Position numbers and translations under genes: made by a program. Below the pieces are notes generated by a model, which made no database searches, was not told the origin of the DNA, and worked only from the letters and a program-made list of their open reading frames with translations. Shown one piece after another: positions 1-8,575 of a stretch of DNA of 64,000 nt (positions are counted from its first letter, which is position 1; each line of letters starts with the position of its first letter). The stretch comes from Mesorhizobium sp. Z1-4 (GTDB lineage Bacteria; Pseudomonadota; Alphaproteobacteria; Rhizobiales; Rhizobiaceae), in NCBI RefSeq assembly GCF_004000235.1, contig NZ_RCIO01000002.1, positions 637,501 through 701,500 of the forward strand, read 5' to 3'.

Positions 1-32
1 CGGCTTTCCTCCTCCCAAGCACGGTCCGAAAC

Positions 33-59
33 GGGCGGTCGCGAATGGCCGCCCTTTTT
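33..59 (+). terminator. Rho-independent terminator of an upstream gene
   Basis: A GGGCGG/CCGCCC stem (33-38 and 49-54) with a 10-base loop is followed directly by five T residues (55-59). It should end a plus-strand transcript that starts before the window. Confidence 0.7.
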
Positions 60-127
60 GACATTCCCTTCCTTGTCTCCAGCCGTACGATCTGCACACT
101 CGCGTGGTGAACACGAGGAGGTTGTGC

Positions 128-877
128 ATGAACGCCAAAGTGGCCGTGATAACGGGGGGCGGCAGCGGGATCGGCAAAGCTGCCGGGCTGGCGCTGGTCG
201 CGGAGGGCTGGACCACCGTCTTTTGCGGACGGCGGCGCGACAGGCTGGAGGAAGCGGTTTCTGATGCACAGGGACCCGGACGAGCGGTGGCGATTGCCTG
301 CGACGTAACCGACGAGGCGCAGGTGGATGATCTTTTCGGGCAAGTGGAGCGTGATTTCGGCCGTGTCGACCTTCTGTTCAACAATGCCGGAATGGGCGCC
401 AGAGGCGTAACAATCGACGAAATGTCCGTCGCATTGTGGCGGCAGGTGGTCGATGTCAATCTGACAGGGTCGTTTCTGTGCGCGCGGGCCGCATTTGCCC
501 TCATGCGGCGCCAGTCGCCCCAGGGCGGACGCATCATCAACAACGGCTCGATCTCCGCTTATGCGCCAAGGCCGGGATCGGCCGCCTATACGGCCACGAA
601 ACATGCCATCACCGGCCTGACCAAGACACTTGCCCTCGACGGCAGGCCCTTCGACATAGCCTGCGGTCAGATCGACATCGGCAATGCAGCGACCGAACTT
701 GCGTCCGCAATGTCTGATGGCGTGCCGCAGGCCAACGGCACGATCATGGCCGAACCCGTAATGGATGTGCAGCGCGTCGCCGATGCCGTAACATATATGG
801 CCGGGCTGCCGCTCGATGCGAACGTGTTGTTCCTCACCGTCATGGCAACAAAGATGCCATTTGTCGGCCGGGGCTAA
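128..877 (+). CDS. SDR family NAD(P)-dependent oxidoreductase
   Basis: A 249-aa classical short-chain dehydrogenase. The N-terminal Rossmann motif TGGGSGIG binds the cofactor, NNAG follows at about residue 90, and the catalytic pair lies in AAYTATKHA with a serine in NNGSIS. The start at 128 is chosen over an in-frame GTG at 104 because AGGAGG lies seven bases upstream and the protein then begins directly before the first beta strand. The length is typical for the family. The substrate cannot be read from the sequence. The SLC13-type permease gene lies 53 bases downstream on the same strand and may be cotranscribed. Confidence 0.88.
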   Translation: MNAKVAVITGGGSGIGKAAGLALVAEGWTTVFCGRRRDRLEEAVSDAQGPGRAVAIACDVTDEAQVDDLFGQVERDFGRVDLLFNNAGMGARGVTIDEMSVALWRQVVDVNLTGSFLCARAAFALMRRQSPQGGRIINNGSISAYAPRPGSAAYTATKHAITGLTKTLALDGRPFDIACGQIDIGNAATELASAMSDGVPQANGTIMAEPVMDVQRVADAVTYMAGLPLDANVLFLTVMATKMPFVGRG

Positions 878-930
878 GCGATCGGAGCCGCTAACATGGT
901 GCCTTCGGCCTTCCACCTGAGAGTTCTCGA

Positions 931-2706
931 ATGATCGCGCTTCTGGCCGACAACAGCGCCATTATCGCGCTTGTCATGCTTGCGGCACTTATGACGGCGT
1001 TCGTGTTCGAGCGTTATCCTCCGGAAGTCACTGCCGTTGGATTCGCAGGCCTGTTTGTGCTTTTCGGCTTCGTCTCCACGGATGAAGCTCTGGCAGTGTT
1101 TTCGAATCCGGCGCCGATAACCATCGGAGCCATGTTCGTGCTGTCGGGGGCTCTGGTGCGGACCGGGGTGCTCGACGCCATCGCCGAGAAAGTCATGGAT
1201 AGCGCGGCGGTCAACCCGCTGATTGCCATCGTGCTTTTCGTGGGCGCGGTCGTGGTTGCCTCTGCATTCATGAACAATACGCCGGTGGTTCTGGTGATGA
1301 TCCCCATCACCATCCGTTTCGCGTCCGTTCTCGGCCTCGCTTCGACCAGAGTTCTGATCCCGCTTTCCTATGCCGCGATCCTCGGCGGCACCTGCACATT
1401 GATCGGAACGTCAACCAACCTGCTTGTCGACGGCATTGCGACAAAGGCAGGCATGGAGCCGTTCTCCATCTTTGAAATCACGCCAATTGGCGTGGTGGCG
1501 ACGATTACCGGCGTTACCGTGATGGCGTTGCTCGGCTGGTTTCTGCTGCCCGACCGCGATACCGCTACGGGCGATGCGCCGATGCTCGAGACGGAATTCC
1601 TGTCCGAGATCACGATCAGGGGCGAGGGCAAATATGACGGGCAAAAAATCGCCGACATAACCGATTTTCGCCGTCCGGGGCTCAGGATTACCGGTCTGCG
1701 CAGCGGCGGAAAGATGATCCGAACCGATATCGGGCAACGAGAGCTCAAGAAAGGCGATACGCTGATCGTGGTCGGCACGTCGTCCGAGCTCTTGACGCTG
1801 AACAAACGCTCGGCGCTGCGGGTCGGGCTCAGGCGCGGTATCGACACCGATGTCGAGAAGGTTGCGGTCGAGGCGATCGTGGCACCGCAGAAATCAAGCG
1901 CCGGACACCGCATCGCCGACCTGATGCTCGGGCGCCGCTACGGCGTGCGCGTGCTCGGCGCGCACCGCCACAAGCATATTCCGGGACCCGACCTGGAGAA
2001 TGTGCGGTTGCGGCCGGCCGACAAACTGCTGCTTGAAGGTTCGCCGGAAGGTTTTGACGCGCTGTCGCAGGAAGCCGATCTCGTCGCGGTTTCGCGGCCG
2101 AGCGGCCGGGCGTTCCGGCGCGATCGCGCGCCAATTGCAATTGCGGCCCTGGCGGCGGTGGTTCTGCTGGCGGCGGTGGGCTTCATGGACATCAGCATGC
2201 TCGCAATGATCGCTGTTGCAGCCATACTCATTTTACGTTGCATCGACGGTGAGGAGGCATGGGCCTCGATCGAAGGCTCCATTCTGGTACTGATCTTTGC
2301 GATGCTGGTGGTCGGGGCCGGGCTGCAGGCCACGGGCGCCGTGGAACTGGTCGTCATGGGGCTCGCGCCGTTTCTGTCGGACATGCCGCCGCTGATGACG
2401 CTGCTGGCGATCTTTTTCATCACGTCGTTTTTCACCGAACTGGTGACCAACAACGCGATTGCGGTCATCATGACCCCGATTGTCATTGAGCTGGCCAACC
2501 AGATGGGGTTCGACCCGAGACCCTTCGTGATTGCGGTCATGATCGGCGCCAGCGCAAGTTTCGCAACGCCCATCGGCTACCAGACGAATACGCTCGTCTA
2601 CGGTGCCGGCGACTACCGTTTCGCCGATTTTCTCAAGATCGGCATTCCGATGAATGTCTGCGTCGGGATCACCAGTACGCTGGCGATCTGGATGATGTTT
2701 TTCTAG
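931..2706 (+). CDS. SLC13-family permease with central TrkA-C (RCK_C) domains
   Basis: A 591-aa inner-membrane transporter of the DASS/SLC13 ion transporter superfamily. Hydrophobic helices at about residues 1-205 and 395-591 flank a soluble segment at about 210-390. That segment contains two regions resembling TrkA-C domains (for example around GDTLIVVGTSSE and ADKLLLEGSPEGF). The repeated family signatures TCTLIGTSTNLLV and ATPIGYQTNTLV are present. Members move dicarboxylates, sulfate or other anions with sodium; which of these applies here cannot be told. A GAGAG sequence precedes the ATG. It ends 8 bases from the converging aminotransferase gene. Confidence 0.88.
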   Translation: MIALLADNSAIIALVMLAALMTAFVFERYPPEVTAVGFAGLFVLFGFVSTDEALAVFSNPAPITIGAMFVLSGALVRTGVLDAIAEKVMDSAAVNPLIAIVLFVGAVVVASAFMNNTPVVLVMIPITIRFASVLGLASTRVLIPLSYAAILGGTCTLIGTSTNLLVDGIATKAGMEPFSIFEITPIGVVATITGVTVMALLGWFLLPDRDTATGDAPMLETEFLSEITIRGEGKYDGQKIADITDFRRPGLRITGLRSGGKMIRTDIGQRELKKGDTLIVVGTSSELLTLNKRSALRVGLRRGIDTDVEKVAVEAIVAPQKSSAGHRIADLMLGRRYGVRVLGAHRHKHIPGPDLENVRLRPADKLLLEGSPEGFDALSQEADLVAVSRPSGRAFRRDRAPIAIAALAAVVLLAAVGFMDISMLAMIAVAAILILRCIDGEEAWASIEGSILVLIFAMLVVGAGLQATGAVELVVMGLAPFLSDMPPLMTLLAIFFITSFFTELVTNNAIAVIMTPIVIELANQMGFDPRPFVIAVMIGASASFATPIGYQTNTLVYGAGDYRFADFLKIGIPMNVCVGITSTLAIWMMFF

Positions 2707-2714
2707 GACGGAGC

Positions 2715-3899
2715 CTACCGCGCCAGGAAGTCGCCGATGCGGTCGATGGCGCGCAGGATGTTCTCCTCCGAATTGGCGTAGGAGAGGCGGATGTAGCCTT
2801 CGCCATGAACGCCGAAATCCGGCCCGCCGATGAGCGCAACGCCCGCCTCCTCCAGAAGATCGGAGGCGAGTTTCTTGGCTTTGCGGCCGGTACCGGCAAT
2901 ATTCGGAAAGGCATAAAAAGCGCCTTTCGGCGTCGCGCAGCGGATGCCTTCAAGGCTGTTCAGCCCCTCCACGACCGTTTTGCGGCGGCGGTCGAAGGCC
3001 TGCATCATCTTTTCTACATCGTCCTGCGGGCCATCGATGGCGGCTATGCCGGCAAACTGGCTCGGCGCGTTGACGCAGGACCAGCAGTTCACCGCCAGCT
3101 TGCGCACCTTGTCGTAGAGGTGCCCGCCCGCAGCCGAGTTCGGCCAGATCGACCAACCCATTCGCCAGCCGGTCATCGCCCAGGTCTTCGACCAGCCGTT
3201 GAGCAGGATCAGCCGGTCGCGAATTTCCGGAAAGGTGAGCAGCGAGCAGTGCTCCTCGCCGTCATAGGTCATGACGTCGTAAATCTCGTCCGAAAGGATC
3301 GCGACATCGGGGAAGTCGGCGAGACCAGCGACGAGCTTCTCGATCTCGGCGCGCGGCGTCACCCCGCCGGTCGGATTGGCCGGTGAATTGAGGATGAGAA
3401 GCCGGGTTGCCGGCGTCAGCAGCGACAGCGTCTCCTCCGCGGAAAAAGCGAAGCCGTTTTCTTCGCGGATTGGTACGGGCACCGGCCGTGCGCCGGTGTA
3501 TTCGATCATCGAGCGGTAGATGGGGAAGCCGGGGTCCGGGTAGAGAATGTCCGCCCCCGGTTCGCCGAAGAGAACGATCGCCGCGTACATGGTGGGCTTG
3601 CCGCCCGGCATGATCATCACATTTTCGGGCGAGACCTCGATTCCGGTCGTCGAAAGCATGCGGCGCACCACTGCTTCGCGCGTTGCCAGCAATCCGGTCG
3701 CAGGCGTGTAGCCGTGATGGCCGTCGCGCAATGCCTTGATAGCAGCTTCCACAATGTGACCGGGGGTACGGAAATCCGGCTGGCCGATACCGAGATTAAT
3801 GATGTCGCGGCCGGACTGTGCCAGCTCGGTCGCGCGGGCCAGTACCGCGAAAGCGTTTTCTTCGCCGATGCGGTCGAAGTTCGAAACTGTGTGGAGCAT
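2715..3899 (-). CDS. Pyridoxal-phosphate aminotransferase, class I/II
   Basis: A 394-aa fold-type I aminotransferase. NSPANPTGG is the usual cofactor-contact motif, LSDEIYD carries the pyridine-N aspartate, and GWSKTWAMTGWRMGW contains the Schiff-base lysine, with a C-terminal substrate-binding arginine in YIRLSYA. An upstream in-frame TTG (3965) would add 22 residues of low-complexity leader that overlap the divergent gene, so the ATG at 3899 is preferred. The amino-acid specificity is not visible; aspartate or aromatic donors are common for this subgroup. It is divergent from the GNAT gene at 3981, with about 80 bases between them. Confidence 0.88.
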   Translation of the reverse strand: MLHTVSNFDRIGEENAFAVLARATELAQSGRDIINLGIGQPDFRTPGHIVEAAIKALRDGHHGYTPATGLLATREAVVRRMLSTTGIEVSPENVMIMPGGKPTMYAAIVLFGEPGADILYPDPGFPIYRSMIEYTGARPVPVPIREENGFAFSAEETLSLLTPATRLLILNSPANPTGGVTPRAEIEKLVAGLADFPDVAILSDEIYDVMTYDGEEHCSLLTFPEIRDRLILLNGWSKTWAMTGWRMGWSIWPNSAAGGHLYDKVRKLAVNCWSCVNAPSQFAGIAAIDGPQDDVEKMMQAFDRRRKTVVEGLNSLEGIRCATPKGAFYAFPNIAGTGRKAKKLASDLLEEAGVALIGGPDFGVHGEGYIRLSYANSEENILRAIDRIGDFLAR

Positions 3900-3980
3900 A
3901 TGCGCAGCCGGTCTGGTTCTTTGCACGTCGGGTGTTTGTTGTGAGGCTTGGCGTTCAAAAGTCAAATCGGAGATGCGCCG

Positions 3981-4670
3981 TTGATTTCAGACCTGGCCGA
4001 CTGGACACCGCGCGAAGCGCCGCGCCATGCGCCTATGGAAGGCCGCTTCGTGCGGCTTGTGCCACTCGATGCGGCAGCGCATGGCGATGCCCTTTTCGGG
4101 ATTACGGAGAACGACCCGCAGCGCTTTCGCTATCTCTTCGAGCCGCCGCCGGCGGACCGGCAGGCGCTTCAACCCTGGCTCGATCTGGCGCAGGCAAGTA
4201 CCGACCCGCTGTGGTTCACGGTGATCGACCAGACAAGCGGGAGGGTGGTCGGACGCCAGTCGTTCATGCGCATCGACAAGGTGCATGGCGTGATCGAAAT
4301 CGGCTCCATTCTGTGGAGCAGCCTCATGGCGCGCAGTCCGGCCTCGACGGAGGCGCTGTTCCTGTTTGCCAAACACGCCTTCGACGATCTCGGCTACCGC
4401 CGTTTCGAGTGGAAATGCAACAACCTGAACGAACCCTCCAAACAGGCGGCGCTGCGCTACGGGTTCAGCTTCGAGGGCGTGTTCCGGCAGCATATGGTGG
4501 TGAAAGGCCAGAACCGGGACACTGCGTGGTATGCCATGACCGACCGCGACTGGCCGCTGATCCGTTCGGCGTTCGAGGCGTGGCTCGATCCGGCGAATTT
4601 TGACTTGCAAGGCCAGCAGCGAGAACGGCTCGGCGAAATTCGTGCGGCACTGGCCGGGGCGGTTTCGTGA
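3981..4670 (+). CDS. GNAT family N-acetyltransferase, RimJ/RimL-like
   Basis: About 229 aa with the acetyl-CoA-dependent N-acetyltransferase fold. EGRFVRLVPLD at the N-terminus, WSSLMARSPASTEALFL (the acetyl-CoA loop region) and NEPSKQAALRYGFSFEGVFRQ near the C-terminus match the RimJ/RimL-type layout. The start is taken as a TTG with CGGAG about nine bases upstream; an earlier TTG at 3948 is in frame but has no such site. The acceptor (protein N-terminus or small molecule) is unknown. A small membrane-protein gene and an epimerase gene follow on the same strand. Confidence 0.8.
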   Translation: MISDLADWTPREAPRHAPMEGRFVRLVPLDAAAHGDALFGITENDPQRFRYLFEPPPADRQALQPWLDLAQASTDPLWFTVIDQTSGRVVGRQSFMRIDKVHGVIEIGSILWSSLMARSPASTEALFLFAKHAFDDLGYRRFEWKCNNLNEPSKQAALRYGFSFEGVFRQHMVVKGQNRDTAWYAMTDRDWPLIRSAFEAWLDPANFDLQGQQRERLGEIRAALAGAVS

Positions 4671-4708
4671 GGTTATAGCTCGTTGCGACAAAAGCAGACG
4701 AGATAGCC

Positions 4709-4909
4709 ATGCAACAGAACCGGAGCACGCTGATCGCAGCCGCCATCATCATGGCCGTGTTTGCGTTACTCGCCTTCTATCTGCCTGACATCATGATGGC
4801 GGCAGCGGAATTCTCGCCCGTAGCGGCGGGCGCTGTTGTCGTTCTTTTCCTGCTCGGTTTTTTTGTGCTGTTCTGGCTGCGAGGTCGCCACCAGAACAGG
4901 AAGCGCTGA
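4709..4909 (+). CDS. Small two-helix membrane protein, unknown function
   Basis: A 66-aa protein. Residues about 8-30 and 38-57 are two hydrophobic helices, and the C-terminus is strongly basic (RGRHQNRKR), so the positive-inside rule places it in the cytoplasm. No family is recognised. It is followed one base later by the epimerase start, which suggests translational coupling. That close packing and the clear hydrophobic pattern support it as a real gene. Confidence 0.6.
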   Translation: MQQNRSTLIAAAIIMAVFALLAFYLPDIMMAAAEFSPVAAGAVVVLFLLGFFVLFWLRGRHQNRKR

Positions 4910-4910
4910 G

Positions 4911-5879
4911 ATGAGGGTCCTCGTAACGGGCGCAGCGGGCATGATCGGCCGCAAGCTGGTCGCCCGGCTTGTCGGGGATGGCACAGTTGCGGGGCGCGAT
5001 ATCACCGCGCTCGACCTGCACGACATAGTCGCGCCAGCGAAACCTGATGCACGGTTTGCATGCGATATATTCGCAGGCGACCTGTCGGACTCGGCTCAGA
5101 TCGCCACGCTGATTGGCCGTTCACCCGATGTTGTGTTCCATCTGGCAGGCATCGTGTCGGGCGAGGCGGAAGCGGATTTCGACCTCGGCTTCAGGGTCAA
5201 TTTCGACGGTACCAGGGCGCTGTTCGACGCGATCAGATTATCCGGCACATGCCCCCGCGTGGTGTTTTCATCCTCTATCGCTGTGTTCGGCGGGCCGTTT
5301 CCGAAGGTGATCCCCGACGAGTTTCACACCATACCGCTCAGTTCCTACGGCACGCAGAAGCTTGTGGGCGAGGCGCTGCTGACCGACTATTCGCGCCGTG
5401 GCTTCATGGATGGGATCGGCATTCGCCTGCCGACAATCTGCGTGCGTCCGGGCAAAGCCAATAAAGCCGCGTCGAGCTTTTTCTCAGGCATTATCCGCGA
5501 GCCGCTGAACGGCAAGGAAGCTACGCTGCCGGTTCCGCGTTCGGTGGTTCATACACATGCCAGCCCCCGTTCGGCGGTGGAGTTTCTTGTTCATGCCGCT
5601 GGCCTGTCCGGCGAAGCGGTCGGACCGCGCCGTTGCCTGACGATGCCGGGCGTTGCCGTCACCGTAGGCGAGCAGATCGAGGCGCTGGAGCGCATCGCCG
5701 GAAATGATCTCGCCGCGCTCGTGCGTGACGAACCTGACGAAGCGGTATGGGCACTGGTAAAGAACTGGCCGACCCGTTTCGAGGCCAAGCGTGCCCGCGA
5801 CCTCGGCTTCGAAGCGGAAACGAGCTTCGACGACATCGTTCGCATTCACATAGAGGATGAACTCGGCGGTAGTCTCTAG
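4911..5879 (+). CDS. denD: NAD-dependent epimerase/dehydratase, DenD-like (D-erythronate dehydrogenase)
   Basis: A 322-aa extended SDR. TGAAGMIG is the nucleotide-binding glycine motif, HLAGIVSGEAEADFD matches the extended-SDR region, FSSSIAVFG carries the serine, and SSYGTQK the catalytic tyrosine and lysine. The segment RPGKANKAAS with a long C-terminal domain resembles the DenD branch, which oxidises D-erythronate at C2. That assignment rests on overall resemblance. The ATG at 4911 overlaps no other gene; 25 upstream in-frame residues are the shifted frame of the preceding gene. Other erythronate-pathway genes are not nearby. The 3' end overlaps the converging NicO gene by four bases. Confidence 0.72.
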   Translation: MRVLVTGAAGMIGRKLVARLVGDGTVAGRDITALDLHDIVAPAKPDARFACDIFAGDLSDSAQIATLIGRSPDVVFHLAGIVSGEAEADFDLGFRVNFDGTRALFDAIRLSGTCPRVVFSSSIAVFGGPFPKVIPDEFHTIPLSSYGTQKLVGEALLTDYSRRGFMDGIGIRLPTICVRPGKANKAASSFFSGIIREPLNGKEATLPVPRSVVHTHASPRSAVEFLVHAAGLSGEAVGPRRCLTMPGVAVTVGEQIEALERIAGNDLAALVRDEPDEAVWALVKNWPTRFEAKRARDLGFEAETSFDDIVRIHIEDELGGSL

Positions 5880-6934
5880 GCCGCCAGGCTTGCTGAAAGC
5901 AGGGTGAGGCCAAGCAGGAAAACGAGAGCCGCGCCGGCGATCTCGATACCGACATGAATGGTCTCGCGGCGTGGGCCCTCGCCGGCAACAAAGACGGCCC
6001 AGTTCTTGGCGGTCACCGCCAGTGTTGCCAGAACCGACACCGTGATGGCAGTACCGATCGACATCGCCAGTACCGACAGCACGCCAGCCACCCAAAGTCC
6101 GTTCAGGAAGGCGAAGGACAGCACGATCAACGCGCCCGTGCATGGGCGCAGGCCGACTGCGGCGACTGCCGTCCAGGCGCTGCGCCAGCTGAATTCGCGT
6201 GCGTTCAACAGGCTCGGGTCGGGCATGTGGGCGTGCCCGCATTCCGAGCAGACTTCGCCTCCCGCGTGGTGGTGATGATGATCATGGTCGTGACGGTGGT
6301 CATGATGGCTGTGGTCGTGCGTATGATCATGGTGACCGTGCGCCGTGCTTGCCGCCGACAGGCTGTGTGCGGGCTTCTCCCTGAAACGGGAGACGAGCCG
6401 GATGCCGGCTTTGCGCCACAGCAGCCAGAGCCCGAAGCCGGTGATCAGCGCATAGCTCGTGAGCTCGAGGAACCAGGTAGCATCGGTCATCGATACGGAA
6501 GTGCCGCGCAGGGCCAGAAACACCGCGCCCATGACGAGGATTGCAGTGAGCCCCTGCAGCAATGCGGAGAGCAGGGAGAGTACGACCCCACGTCTTAGCG
6601 CAACCTCATTTGCAAGCATGTAGGACGAGATCACCGCCTTGCCGTGCCCGGGGCCGGCGGCGTGAAATACGCCATAGGCGAAGGAGAGGCCGACCAGCAC
6701 CCAGGTTCCGCTGCCATCCTGTTTCATCGTTTTGAGCGCACCTGTCAGCGCGCGGTAGAAATCCTGCTGCTGTGTGTTCACCCAGTTGAGGATGCCTGAA
6801 AACATTCCGGTCGAAGGCAGTGTCGCTTCGCTGTTGCCGATGCCGAGCGAACTCTGGGCAATCGCGGCGCCGCTGAAAGCGAGTACCGACGCGGCCAGCA
6901 CAAGTGCCGGCAGAAATTGTCCCCTGCGGGTCAT
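5876..6934 (-). CDS. NicO/RcnA-type nickel/cobalt permease with His-rich loop
   Basis: About 352 aa with a signal-like N-terminus (MTRRG, then a hydrophobic run ending FSGAAIAQ) and six or so membrane helices. HAAGPGHGKAVISSYMLAN is the metal-transport signature of the NicO family, and GLRPCTGALIVL is the second conserved block. A cytoplasmic or periplasmic loop at about residues 190-225 is very rich in His and Asp and likely binds Ni2+, Co2+ or Zn2+. It starts two bases after the DUF1007 gene stop, so the pair is cotranscribed. An in-frame ATG at 6955 is a possible alternative start. Confidence 0.85.
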   Translation of the reverse strand: MTRRGQFLPALVLAASVLAFSGAAIAQSSLGIGNSEATLPSTGMFSGILNWVNTQQQDFYRALTGALKTMKQDGSGTWVLVGLSFAYGVFHAAGPGHGKAVISSYMLANEVALRRGVVLSLLSALLQGLTAILVMGAVFLALRGTSVSMTDATWFLELTSYALITGFGLWLLWRKAGIRLVSRFREKPAHSLSAASTAHGHHDHTHDHSHHDHRHDHDHHHHHAGGEVCSECGHAHMPDPSLLNAREFSWRSAWTAVAAVGLRPCTGALIVLSFAFLNGLWVAGVLSVLAMSIGTAITVSVLATLAVTAKNWAVFVAGEGPRRETIHVGIEIAGAALVFLLGLTLLSASLAA

Positions 6935-6936
6935 GT

Positions 6937-7602
6937 TCAGTTCGTCGCTCCGCATGTGACTTCGAGGCGGGTGGCGAAAAGCTTCGTCACATCGTTGCCC
7001 GACGGATCGTTGAAGAACGCCTCGGTGAGCGTGTCCTGGTTTGCGGCCAGCGCTTCGTCGGGATCGGGCCGCACTACTGCGCGTGAACAGCCGCCCGGCA
7101 TTCCGCGAACGGTGAGGTCGCCGTCCTCGTAAAAATCGATCGCCGTGTAGAAGGTCGGGTCGTAGACGCCAAAGGCCACAGTCCCCGTGAGCTTCAAGGG
7201 CTGGGATGGCTGCGACTGGAACAGGATGGTCAGCTGGTCGTTTTCATGCATTGCCAGCAGCTTTTCGGGCGCTTGCATCGCTGCAGGCGCACCATTCACG
7301 CTGACGAACTGGAAATAGTCGAACTCGGCGAGCGAATCATGAACCACGCCGGCTACCGTCGCGAGTTCGTCTTCGTCGAGCTGCAGGTCGCTGTTTTCAT
7401 CGAACTCAAGCAGAACGGTGGACGAAAACAGGTCGTCGAAGCGCCACACATGGCCAAGCGTTTCCACTTCGCCGGCCGAGTTGACCGCGACTTCAAGGGT
7501 GGCCTGCGCAAAGACGTGCGGGTGGACGCGCACCGGGCCGGTAGCTGCGAGCAACACAAAAAGGCTGCAGGTCGCCGCCTTCATAGCCCGACTGATCTTC
7601 AT
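6937..7602 (-). CDS. DUF1007 family periplasmic protein
   Basis: A 221-aa protein with an N-terminal signal peptide (MKISRAMKAATCSLFVLLAATG) followed by HPHVFAQATLEV, the start of the DUF1007 domain. The family is repeatedly found beside NicO-type permeases and is thought to act as a periplasmic partner in metal uptake. The pairing here, with a two-base gap, agrees with that. The mature N-terminal His-Pro-His is a plausible metal ligand. Whether the metal is nickel, cobalt or zinc cannot be decided. Confidence 0.82.
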   Translation of the reverse strand: MKISRAMKAATCSLFVLLAATGPVRVHPHVFAQATLEVAVNSAGEVETLGHVWRFDDLFSSTVLLEFDENSDLQLDEDELATVAGVVHDSLAEFDYFQFVSVNGAPAAMQAPEKLLAMHENDQLTILFQSQPSQPLKLTGTVAFGVYDPTFYTAIDFYEDGDLTVRGMPGGCSRAVVRPDPDEALAANQDTLTEAFFNDPSGNDVTKLFATRLEVTCGATN

Positions 7603-7675
7603 GGCTGCATTGCCCCTCGGCTTGATTTGCCCACTGTCGTCAGCAACCGGGCGAAAATTGGACGGTGCAGGCGCA

Positions 7676-8575
7676 TCAGTCGGTATCGTTGGTTTTCATC
7701 CACTGGGCAAGGTAGTCGACAAACACGCGAATCTTGGCCGGAAGATAGCGCCTATGCGGATAGACAGCGTAGATGCCGCCCGCAGGGGGCAGCCAGTCGT
7801 CGAGAATTGCGACCAGATTGCCGCTCGCCAGGGCGGGCTCGGCAATAAAGTCGGGCAGACCGACAAATCCGAGCCCGGCGATTGCCGCTTCTCTGGCGGC
7901 TATCGGGCTGTTGACCTCCATGCGGCTGTCGACTTGCACCGTGATCGCTTCGCCTTCCGCGTTCTTGAACTGCCAGTTGTTGAGCCAGCGCCCGTTGGTG
8001 TCGATGACACAAGGCTTGCCGGCCAGATCCTGCGGTTTTTCCGGACGGCCAACCGCGTCTATCAATGCCGGAGAAGCACACATTCTGACTGAAAAAGGAC
8101 GCAGCTTGCGCGCAATCAGCGAAGAATCCTGCATACGGGTGATGCGGATCGCAATGTCAAAGCCTTCCTCGACCAGGTCGACGAAGCGGTCGTCGAGCTG
8201 AATATCCATTCTGATATCGGGATGGTCCCGGGCAAAATCGATCAGCGAACGCCCGATCCCGGCGTCGGCGAAGGTGCGTGGTGCCGTCAGCTTGATGCGT
8301 CCGCGAACGTCGCCGGAGCGCTCGCGGACCGATTCCGCCAAAGCGTCGATATCGTTCACGATCTCGGTGGCGCGCTTGAAATAATCGTGGCCCGCCTCGG
8401 TAAGCGAAAACTGCCGCGTGGTACGATTGAGCAGAAGCGCACCGAGTTCGTCTTCCAGCTCGCGTACATATTTCGACAGCAGGGCCTTGGAGCGGCCGAT
8501 CTTGCGCGCGGCGGCGGAAAAGCCCTCGGCCTCGACGACCTCGATGAAGGCGCGCATGCGGGTGAGGGTATCCAC
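7676..8575 (-). CDS. LysR-type transcriptional regulator, CrgA-like subgroup
   Basis: A 299-aa LTTR. Residues 1-60 form the winged helix-turn-helix (AFIEVVEAEGFSAAARKIG, then SKALLSKYVRELEDELGALLL), followed by a linker helix and a periplasmic-binding-like effector domain beginning near RGRIKLTAP. The start is GTG, sharing one base with the amidase stop codon, so the two are translationally coupled in one transcript. Most LysR genes are divergent from their target; here the regulator follows the amidase and may control other genes as well. The inducer is unknown. Confidence 0.88.
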   Translation of the reverse strand: MDTLTRMRAFIEVVEAEGFSAAARKIGRSKALLSKYVRELEDELGALLLNRTTRQFSLTEAGHDYFKRATEIVNDIDALAESVRERSGDVRGRIKLTAPRTFADAGIGRSLIDFARDHPDIRMDIQLDDRFVDLVEEGFDIAIRITRMQDSSLIARKLRPFSVRMCASPALIDAVGRPEKPQDLAGKPCVIDTNGRWLNNWQFKNAEGEAITVQVDSRMEVNSPIAAREAAIAGLGFVGLPDFIAEPALASGNLVAILDDWLPPAGGIYAVYPHRRYLPAKIRVFVDYLAQWMKTNDTD